Source of the DNA: Phoronis ovalis
Lineage: Eukaryota > Phoronida > Phoronidae
Direction of reading: 5' to 3'
Length of the DNA stretch: 16,823 bases
Assembly (NCBI GenBank): GCA_028565635.1
Contig: JAOXYB010022725.1
Span: forward strand, 1-16,823
Part shown: positions 1 to 10,200 of the stretch, one piece after another
Numbering within the stretch: position 1 is the first letter of the stretch
Layout: each line of letters begins with the position of its first letter
Notes under the pieces: model-generated
Told to the model about the DNA's origin: nothing
The model's input: the letters and a program-made list of their open reading frames with translations, nothing else
Database searches by the model: none
Position numbers and translations under genes: made by a program

Positions 1-159
1 GTTGCGTTGCCAGTGGCAGTGAACTTGATGGTTCACAAACATCTTAGAAAAGGATAGGGACAGTTCCGGAGATCTAGAGATCACACATATACTTAGAAGT
101 GGCAGTAAATAGTCAGGAAATCCCAACAAATTACATGAAAGACAATTAACATGGTAAAC

Positions 160-205
160 TTTTAACCTAGGATATACTTAGAGTTTTATATATCCTAGTT
201 TTAAC
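160..205. mobile_element. 32-bp palindromic mini-insertion with 7-bp target duplication, copy 1
   Basis: The element occupies 167-198. It begins CTAGGATATA and ends TATATCCTAG, so its ends are perfect 10-bp inverted repeats. It is bracketed by TTTTAAC at 160-166 and again at 199-205. The last 19 nt (180-198, AGAGTTTTATATATCCTAG) are identical to 12702-12720 of copy 2. Compared with copy 2 it is 7 bp shorter in the middle. Seen directly: repeats and palindrome. Inferred: mobility. Confidence 0.7.
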
Positions 206-586
206 TAATACAATGTGGCATGATGCATGTAGATTAGATGTTTCGTGGAAATAGATAAAACAATATAAGAATGCTCGCAGAGAATACAAAACCGTGATGT
301 AAAAGTAAAAATTGAATTACAGCAATGAATGATCTGTGAACTTCTCAAACCGAAAGTACATCATGTACCATTTCCTTACATTACTTATATAATAAACAAA
401 ATAAAAGTTCAACATGACTGCTATTTAATTTTAAAAATTCATAACTATGGACGTAGTAGACTGTTGTCAGTAACTTTAAACCCAAGATTCTGTGCCCGAA
501 AAGTTGATACGATTGTCAGACAATGATTTGTGTGAAAGCCGAGACCAGCTTATAAGTTTTTTAGCTTAAGATTACAGCTGGAGAGG

Positions 587-602
587 ATGTATGTATGTAT
601 GT
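587..602. repeat. (ATGT)4 microsatellite
   Basis: Four perfect ATGT units in the upstream intron, followed by AAG. Short and likely polymorphic; no function seen. Confidence 0.8.
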
Positions 603-1191
603 AAGATTCCTGAACATTACCTTAAAAGGTGAATCCACAGTTTCAGTCTTCCTCTCATCCTCCAATTAGCTGAAATGGAGTGTCCGATCCCTAAATGTTA
701 AAACCATTCATAGTAATGTTGGTAGTGAGTCTGCACCAAACTCTAGACATTACACCTGACCCTGCATCACAGCTTTTTTCAGGTTACCTGTGGCGTAGTA
801 CGATATTAAACAACACAGTATGCAGTTTAGATTATTTTATGTATGCCCTTTCTTATATCATCAATGTTACACATAATCTATTTATTATCACTTGTTTGAT
901 CAAAATGGGTCCTAAAGTGTAAAAAATAAATAAGTCACATTTTAAATGACATATCAATCTTATACTTAAAAAAGTGGTTTCTACACAAATGAATAAAATG
1001 CCATCACATCACGTCATAATCCATATAAGCTATTGAAAGAAAAAGAACAGTCACTGTTAGTATTTAAACATGGTATCCCAACTTTTAAGTTTTTAGAAAT
1101 AACGAAAAATTATTATCTTACTTGCTGTTGAATATCTTCTGTAATAAGTTGTGTGGTTAAATTAGGTTTGTAACGTTTCTGTCTGTTGCAG

Positions 1192-1258
1192 GAAGCATAC
1201 ACACAGTATCTACGCTGTGCCCAGTACATAGTGCAATGTCTTCTTGAAGATGCTAAAG
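1192..1258 (+). CDS. VPS9D1: VPS9D1-like visible exon 1 (MIT-like helix)
   Basis: Acceptor TGTTGCAG ends at 1191 and the donor GTAACA begins at 1259. The exon encodes [16 protein letters not shown] and then LLEDAK (residues 1-22), closely resembling human EAYTEYLRSIHYISQVLLEE. The alternation of aliphatic and aromatic residues looks like helix 2 of an MIT (microtubule interacting and transport) domain. It begins in phase 0 and ends after the first base of a codon, so it needs a preceding coding exon that supplies the start Met. In the human protein that missing piece ends exactly before this EAY. Confidence 0.88.
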
Positions 1259-4200
1259 GTAACAATTCTAACTATTCTAATATTTTTATTTAGAAGAAAT
1301 CTGACAGTTTATTACATCAGAAATATATTCATAACAGCATGACAGATGCCTTTTATCTTTACTGTTGGTAGGGTAGTATGCTTCACACAAAATATTGTTT
1401 TTATTGTATAATTTTTGCTGTTTTGTGCTTTTGTTTTAGATTTGAGTGTACCAGCATCTCCATGTAGGAAGAAATTTGTGAAATTGGGGCAACAATGTAT
1501 GGACAGAGTAGCTAATATTGTAGATGACTTTGATATTAACACAAACTCATCAGTATTATCCTCATTTACCTCCTGCCCGATGAAACCTGACCCACCTGTA
1601 GTAGTAAACCAGCTCCAACCACTTCCTCATGCTCAACCTGGAGAACAAACACCAGGTAATAGATATTTTAATATCTAACCACAAGTACACAGTATATAGC
1701 ATATTCTATGACTATTGGAAACATAGTCGCAGCTACTTCCCAGGCTTTAGTTAATAATACTGAATAAGATAAATTCTTTACTGCCTTATGGATACCATGT
1801 TATTCAGATATTTTTTTTATGGTAGAAATTTAGTTGTTGCTTGGTGGAATGTGAAAAAGCTGTAGCAAATTAGCAATGAAAAAGGAAAAGAACCGAGTTT
1901 GAAATGTATCATGGCTACTGTTTTAATCCTTGTTACAATTTATATCAATACATGTACATTTACAGTAACTTATAATTCCTACATACATGTAACAGTTCTA
2001 AGATTTCGCTACATAATACATTTCAACCTTTTCTGTTGTGATTTTTGTATAGACTAGGTGTGTTTTCTAGGTTCTGATAGTTTGCCATCATCTGCCAGTA
2101 TTGAGAAGTCCAAACCAAATGTGTCTGAATCACGTGCCAAATTGCATCCATCTCCATCTTCAGGCTCCAGAACTCTGCCTTCTCCAGGTGATACTTCAGC
2201 GACAAACTTGAGTCCAATGGAGATTGCTGTTCGACAGAATAAAGCATTGATGGAAGCCTATAAAGCAAGGGTAGCAAACATGCGCAGTGGAAAAGTATCT
2301 ACAACTGCCATGGTATGACCCGGGTTTGACATGAGATTGGATAGGACTCTTTTCAATAACAATTACTGTTTTCTAATTTTGCTTCTAGGTGGCTCTCTTC
2401 AGCATTTTCAGGATAAAAGTTGCAAGCAAACTTACAAGTATTTTTTTCTAAACTAACTATTAGTTTTTAAATTAATTTAAAACGTAACTGTAAATAAATG
2501 AAAAGTGTTTCTTGAAAAATTGATTGTTTATTTGCTATTTAGTAATTTCAGTTTACATTTTTCAAATTAATAGAAGCTTTAAAAAGAGTAATTTATGATG
2601 TTCCATATTTTGCACCAGACTAAATGTAATTTTAGTAGTAAAATATATTCGTTTACATTATGTGTAAATTTACCCCTTGTATCCTAGTAAAAAGTTTGGG
2701 AAAGTGCAATTAGAAAAGGTCCTATTCGGATATTTCCGATCCGTGTCTTGGCTAACCATATCACCAATTAAACAAGGACTATAACATAACTAGAAAGTGA
2801 CTTTCCTTGGTTTTCCTTTTTGTATTCTATGAGTAAATATATTGTGCTACTCGTAATGATTTGTCCCACGAACTTATAATTTGACATATGACAGTCTCAG
2901 AGTCAGGAGAGTTGACCTTGTCAAAAAGTCATCCAGAGGTCAAAAGTTTAAAACCTTGTAATGGCATGACATTTTTAGAAAATAAGTTTTGGTGCATTTG
3001 AAGTCATCAAGAAGCCAAGGAGTAAATTTTGAACTCAAAAAGCACTAAAAATAATGAATTTTTTTCTAATGTTTGCTGAAAAGTTAAAAAATATTGACAG
3101 GTCAGTTACAGGTTCATAAAAGTCAATAGCAGCAACCCTGCGTTCACTCATGTTAAGAAGTTATTATAAACAATAATCAGTTGGTCTATTGTTTCTTTGA
3201 CCAGACCAAATTCTAAGTTGGGCTGAACAGGTACTGGTAATTGTTTGCATAATGTCAACATAAAACTTAAAAGAGTTAATCATACCTAACATGAGTTAAT
3301 CATATCTAACATGAGTTAATCATACCTAACATGAGTTAATCATACCTAACATGAGTTAATCATACCTAACATGGGTTAATCATACCTAACATGAGTTAAT
3401 CATACCTAACATGAGTTAATCATACCTAACATGAGTTAATCATACCTAACATGAGTTAATCATACCTAACGTGCATGAATCATAGCTATAACTTGCATGT
3501 ATCATATTTGGGTTAACGAAGGAACACTGGTCATGGGTTGGTTCAGCCACACTAGATTCTAAGATTGGATGAGCAATTCTTTTGCAGGCAGACTACCAGT
3601 TCCCTCTTGCTGCCTATACCAACTATATAAGACTTTAGCTTTGTATTGTTGTATATTATCTATTTGGTTAAAACCTGTAAGATCCAAAGTGCTTAAACAT
3701 AAATCTGGTCTGTTGAAATTATAGTATTTTGAATGCATCTGTCCTGGCATATTGTGCATTATTCCATGTTGTTTTGTAAATTCAACCCAATGTGTTTTTC
3801 AGAGTCTAACAGTTCAGAGGAAAATGGCAGAGAATATTGCGTTAGCTAAAGCGAGACAACAAGCTGTATCCTTGATCAAGATTGTAGTTATGTATATGTG
3901 CATAATATAGGAAGCCATTCAAGATAATATATTATCATAAGAATATTTATTACTGTCTTGTAATTTAAAGTATAAAGCAAAACTTTCTAGCTAGCTGACT
4001 CTGGCTGAAGATATATCCAAATGCTTCTGATTGGGTAACACTTACGATACACTTTTTGGCACCTCTCTCACTACAAAAACCTATGGTTGGATATTTCACC
4101 TAATAACTAATGCTATTTTAGTATTTACACCAACAGCTGCATGATGTAAGCATCTTTGAAGTGTGAATTTTGTATGATGGTAAATAGCTGGGTGATTTAT

Positions 4201-7200
4201 GGCTTAAGTAGTAAATAGCTGGAGAAGGGTGGTTTATGGCTTACGTAGTATTGTGTAATTATGGTTATCATTGGCTAAACAGGTAAGTAGCATCAATCAA
4301 TGCATGTTTCTTCTGTTTTTAAAATGTTAGTTGCCTTAAAAGTGAATGTTTAGCTGGATCGTAAAATGAAGGAAAGACAAGCAAGGTATCAAGAAATGGC
4401 TGCAAAGTAAGTGTTTAACATATTATTAATCATGATTAGGCAAGAATGACTACATACACATATAATCATACAAAGTCATAAGCAGTAAACATTTATACAT
4501 TGTTTACTGCTTCTTCTTTGCAAACAAACAAATCTGATATTCAGTTTTTGCTATAGTTGAGATGGTCGTATAGACGCAATCTAATATACAGTTTGTAGAC
4601 CTGCTAACTATAGTTGGTTTACCAATTTTGTAAGTATCACTGGGTACCCTCAAAACTACTTAAAATAACCATTTTTAAATTGAAAATACTGAACACTACT
4701 AAGGCTATATTTATTTGCCTGCATCTTTGTAAAGATGTCGGTTTGCCGCTTCTGTATCACAAAACAAATTGCTTCAATTATAATAAAAATATTGTTGCTT
4801 TACTAAATATGCTTATTACTATATCATGTTCAGTACAAAAGTCTGCTTGTTCTAGTGATAGCTATAGGGTTGGTAGATAAATGAAGTCTAATATTTCTTT
4901 AGCTTGGGCATAATGTTGTATTGCAATTTCTTGAAAACGAAGACATGAATTATATAATTTGTAAAATTTCCTTTACATTAGACAGGGTTAGGAATTGCAT
5001 TGGTACTGATATTGGTAAAACATTCTGTTATTGGAATTTTATTTTATTTTGCATGAATATCTAGTTTGTAAAACACTATATAAAGCCTAAATGTTATCAC
5101 CTATCTTATAATAGCTTTCAATAAAAGGGTATACAATTATCACTAATCCTTATTATGTTACTCCGGGGGGTACTTGACAGAAAAGTTAGTAGGGGTGTGC
5201 GGCCCAGGGTAAAATACCCTGACCATGTGGTAAATAAAGATCACCAAAAATATGAAAAAACTGTCATAAATGAAAAAACATGAAAAATATACCCTGTCAT
5301 AAATATCTCTCCTGAAATAGATACCCTATGTAAAATTCTTTTGTAAGTTATACACCCTGTGGTAAATAAGTATGGAAAAATTTACTTACCTTAATTTTTT
5401 ATACCTGTCGTAAAGCATTTTCCAAGAAATGCACCCTGTGATAAACGAATATTTTTTTGAGAATATACCCTGTGGTAAATAAGGCTTTGAGTGAAAAAAC
5501 ATACCCTATGGTAAATGCTGGAGCTGAAAAAAGGGGACCTATTGGGCGGCACATACATACAGTGACTTTGAATGACAATACCCCCCGAGATGTTACTATA
5601 TAATCACAATTAATTTTTACTTTGGCGATAATCATCATTTAAAGTTTGTTGAGCGTAGTTTTCAGCACAACTGCATATTCTGTAATAAAAAATGTGAAAA
5701 ATAAACAATGCACAAGTTTCAGTGGGAATTTATATGATAGTGTTGTAAAAGCAACAAACAGAATAATTTTTTTTTGTTATAGACGTTTTAATGAGTCCTC
5801 TGGTATGTGTAAAGAAGAAGAGCAAAGAAGACAGCTGTATGCGAAGATTCTCGAATACGAACAGGATCAGGTACTGCTATGTTATTTTTTGTTGTGCGTA
5901 ACACTATCTTAATTGTTTCCCAGTGACTGCTTCATGTTCATTACAGGGTAAATACAGGTCATAGTACAGGTCGGTTATAATTTTGACTTGGATCACTTCC
6001 CTGATGGCCACTGGGGGGGGGGGGTGTTTGTTCTTGACATGGTTTGTCACAATAACAGCTTCAGTTTTTATCCAATCTGTTTCATATTAGGTCCAGTGGT
6101 GGAGGGGTTTTTGAGTTGTATTTTTTGGAAAATTAAGATTTGAAAAACATTTTTTTCCCAAAATGGCTGCTTACCAGATTATAAGAAATACTTTCAACTT
6201 TTTGTCTTCATAAACTTTAAGGTATAACTTTTCCAAAAATATATATTTTAATTTGTATAATTTATCTATTTCTTCATCTTGATTATGAAAATTAAAGAGG
6301 AATATTGTAGTCAAATAACAATGTGACAATGTATCTTGAATCTTAATTTCATATTTTGCAGTGATGTCTATCAGTTTCTTTGTTGTATTCTTTATTATTA
6401 CTACATTATGGCAATGAACATTTATATTTAGGCTTATGTATTCATGTTAAGAGTTTGAACTAATACGAGTTAGTTGCAAAAATATGTCAGCCACATTTTG
6501 CTTGAAATCGCAGATTTTTTACAGGTATTTCCAATGGCACAAAGTCAGTGCCCGTTTCTGCTTGTACCCTTGATTTGACTGATGCGCATGTTTTGTTATT
6601 GTCTAATTGTTAATGATGTCATAAAGATACTGAGACTTCTTTTGATTGTATTGCTGCATCTTTAATTTGAAGTATTCTTTTGTGTAGAAATGGCCCCAGA
6701 CTTGGAGAAAAATGTTGTCTGCAAAACCACAGGATGTAAGATTAATTCGTCAGCTGATTAAACATATTCTTGGGTAAGTGCATTATATGCTTGCCTGGCA
6801 TATTGTACTAAACAAAATCCAAAGGAAGGAAACTATCATTCTACCATTGCAAGAATGTTCAATCCATTCAATTCTTCCTAGTAATATTCTAATATATGTA
6901 ATGAGTGTATACTTTTTTAGTTAGTTTAAAAATCATTTAGCCAAACACAAGAGAGCCTTGCAAATCATCTTTTGATGTCTTCACCAATATATCTTTATCA
7001 GTGCTGTTAACTAACTAAAAGATATTTTTGTTTAATATCTAACAACCACTGAAGGTGTTCCAAACAAAGTTTCCACAGGTATTGTTTAATTCAATGTTTT
7101 CTTTGTTCTTCCACCGCTCCCTCATCTTTTCACGTATGGTGTATTGATAAAGTCCCTATAAGTGCTATCAAGTTATTACCAATTGTTAAATTTTTACTGC

Positions 7201-10200
7201 AAAAGTATTTGGACTGCTGGGAAATTATAAAGTAATATGAGAATTTACAAAAACTGAAACCTGCTAGGCATTACCAGAAATCACAGCTAATTCTACTTTA
7301 CTGTTATAATAGACCTAAAAAAAGCGATGTTAATTTACAACATTACTGTAAAAATCGTAGCAATCACAGATGACTTTGCCAAGTTTAAAAATTGAGAAAA
7401 CAAATTTTATAATAGAAATTAGGCAAACTTTTAGCAGAAACTTTGGATGACTGAATGATTTCAAAAACAAATCAGTACTTGGTAAAATTTATATAATTTT
7501 TAATACAATTTGAAAAAAAATTGATCAAGCAATGTGTATTTGTATCTTGACACCTGCATATTCATTATTTTACTGTTATTTGCAGTTCTGATGATCACCC
7601 ATTAACACAGCTGTTAAAAAGGTACCAGTATGATGTCTATGACAAGCTAAAGCCTATTGTTTCAAAACAGTTTTTACATTTTCAACAAACCAATCAAGAA
7701 TTTCAAAAAGCGCTTGTTTCCTTACAAAAAAATAAGTCCAAAACTGACACAAGCACAGCGACAATAGCAAGAATATCTGAAGTAGGAGAAACTGGTGTCA
7801 AGGCTGAAGAAGAAACTATTCAAGATATTAATGAGGAAAACATGACAGATTTTTTGACTGCTTTTCAGTCTTCCAAAGATGATGTTGTAAGTGCAGTGGT
7901 CAAAGGAGAAATCTTAAGTAAAATGCTGGAAGAAGATGAGATTGCTGAAATGGATAATGAAAGCACCGATTCAAAATCAGATGAAACAGAAAAAAGTAAT
8001 ACAGTATCAGAAATAAGTGATACCAGTATTCTGACTAAAGATGAAAATGTCTCGGAAGATAATGCTATTAGAAGCGAAAGAGGTCAAGGAGTGCTAATGA
8101 AAAGGCAGAATTCTCACGAGCTTTCTGTTGCTGAAATGGAAAAGACTGCTTTTTCAAATCATTTGAAGCATATCATTAGGGATGTTCATATGTGTTTAGA
8201 CAAACTAATTGCGATGTTTACGGATACTTATGAACAGCTAGACACACCAACTGGGAGAGACCAATGCCATGTTCTACTAGAGGAACCATTTTTCAAACCA
8301 TTGTGGCCTTATCTGATTGTGTTATTCAGGTACGTATGTATGTTGCTTAATTTTTCAGTTATTTTCAAAAATCACATTTGAATAAGCTTACCAGTTAAAC
8401 AATATAATAGTAAATAAATGTAGGTAAATAATAATATAATTTATCAAGAAACTACTGGCATAAAAATATAAGTTTTGTTTCCTTTCAAAATGCTATGTAA
8501 TATCTGAAATGTTTATAAAATTGTGATGCATTCTGTAAAGCTTATTTTTGGTATCATTATTATCAATGTTTATGCTTATCTGTTGAAAGTCTATGAACAT
8601 GCTATTCAGAGTTGATTTTGAGTTTGCATACTAGGGAAAATGTTAAATTCCTTGCATTTTGAAATTTCAGTCTTTTTGTACAATCCAAAGCAGGTGCCAA
8701 AATATTGCAGGTTTATTTGTTGTGTCAGACATTTGATATTTACAATTTTCATGTATTAATAATTCCATGATGAACTTTAATACTGTAAGTCTCATAAATT
8801 TTCCTGTTTTTAAATTTTCAGAATGATTTTTTTTTTATCAAAGAAAACCTTACTTGGCATTCTAAAATTTCTTTGCAGAACTGTATGCCAAAAAGAGGAA
8901 GGTAAACTAACCCAGACTATGCTGCAGAACTCGGATATTTTACCAAGTGCTGTAGGAGTACGTGAAAAGTGGTGGTTAAAGCAAGATAATGCAATAGATG
9001 ATTATCCATATAAAGTTGCTGTAGATGAATTGAGAAAAATTGCATCTTATATGTGTCCACTTGAAAAGCTAGAATGCATAGGTAGGAAATGAGTAAAACG
9101 GGATACAAGCCTGTCCCCAGTAGTTAATCAGATTCATATTAACTCAAGAGCAAGACCTGCAGACGACTACATTTCCCACTGGTTGTCACTACTAGCTGTT
9201 ACTTTAGGAACATCAAACAAATCATGTAGTTCATATTGTAAGCATCCACCGGTGCAATACTCACTAAAAATTCAAAGATATGGCCTGCCTCATTCTTCTC
9301 TCACTCACATTTACTCTCATATACCTTTGCCTTCAAGCAGCTCTAGATATCCAATTGAAAATTTGAAAATGTAATTTTTCATTAAAAATTGAGGGGATTA
9401 TATCCAAGCCTATAAGGTCACCCAGCTTTCTGTGTATTTGTCACTAATCCCACCTAGTGATCTGTAGTCAGAGTTCACACAGATGTTAATTGGTTAAGAC
9501 TGCATGAAAAATCGGGAGTAAGCATGAGAAATGATTATCTTTATTTGTGACTGAACACAATTTTCCACGATGAGTTAGTCTGTTTACTAGAAGACAATAC
9601 GTTACTATTGAGGTTGATGGGGAAAATCAATTGTATATGCTTATGCCACATGTTGCAGAGGCAACCTATTGTAGTTTAATGTACATTGGGTGTGGTTTTC
9701 AGCCTAGTGCACACAAGGAGAAATTCAAATTTTTTAGTTGCAAAAATGTAGGTTACTTAGAGTTTTATGTAGGTTATTACGTAATACTAAGAGCTCACTC
9801 CCACATTTTACTTATTTTGATAGGCAACAAGTAAATTTATGTTTATTTCTTATAGCTCCTTGCTACTGATAAACTGAGAGTAATAAAAAAATAAACAAAG
9901 AGACATCTCACATTATAATGACACTGTGCAGGGAATGATTTGTGGCACGTAGCCACGTAAGCCGCTGGAAGCTATCAAAATTAGCATGCACATTTATTAT
10001 AACCTGCATAAATACTCTTTGATGATCAAATGCATTTTTATCAGATTCCAATTCAAAAATAATAATTATTTAATTGTTATTGTCTCATTATTGAATACAA
10101 TATCCAGTACAAATTCCAACCTGGTTTAGACTGGGAGTGATAAAATTTAAGTCTATTAATATGAGCAAAAATTAAATATAAATTAATGAGTACTAGATTT

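Larger units (their letters stand above)
1..1191 (+). other. upstream intron (5' end off the window)
   Basis: The first visible exon starts in phase 0 inside the MIT-like domain, so this sequence must be intron reaching back to an exon carrying the start codon. I searched it in the three forward frames for an exon ending in a GT donor and resembling the A-x-x-LD N-terminal helix and found none. It holds a small palindromic insertion (167-198), a (ATGT)4 microsatellite (587-602) and otherwise plain AT-rich DNA. Confidence 0.6.

Noticed and set aside
1-60. Short SELDG peptide at the window start, considered as the LD-containing N-terminal helix of VPS9D1
   Set aside because: The match is only a few residues, it is followed by a stop, and it lacks a plausible phase-0 donor.
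329-526. Open frame considered as the missing first coding exon
   Set aside because: Its product has no resemblance to the VPS9D1 N-terminus and no GT donor in phase 0 gives a sensible join to 1192.
2912-2943. TTGACCT ... AGGTCAA considered as a nuclear-receptor response element
   Set aside because: A 7-bp inverted pair with an 18-bp spacer in a 1.5-kb intron is expected by chance and has no supporting context.
3273-3472. Regularly spaced repeats considered as a CRISPR array
   Set aside because: Units are directly adjacent with no spacers, and the host is eukaryotic; it is a minisatellite.
3559-3759. Minus-strand open frame in the intron after visible exon 3
   Set aside because: AT-driven open frame with no recognised family, adjacent to the minisatellite and inside an intron of a well-supported gene on the other strand.
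4614-4880. An 88-codon open frame in the intron before the MITE-like element
   Set aside because: No similarity recognised, and it would interrupt the continuous homology between visible exons 5 and 6.
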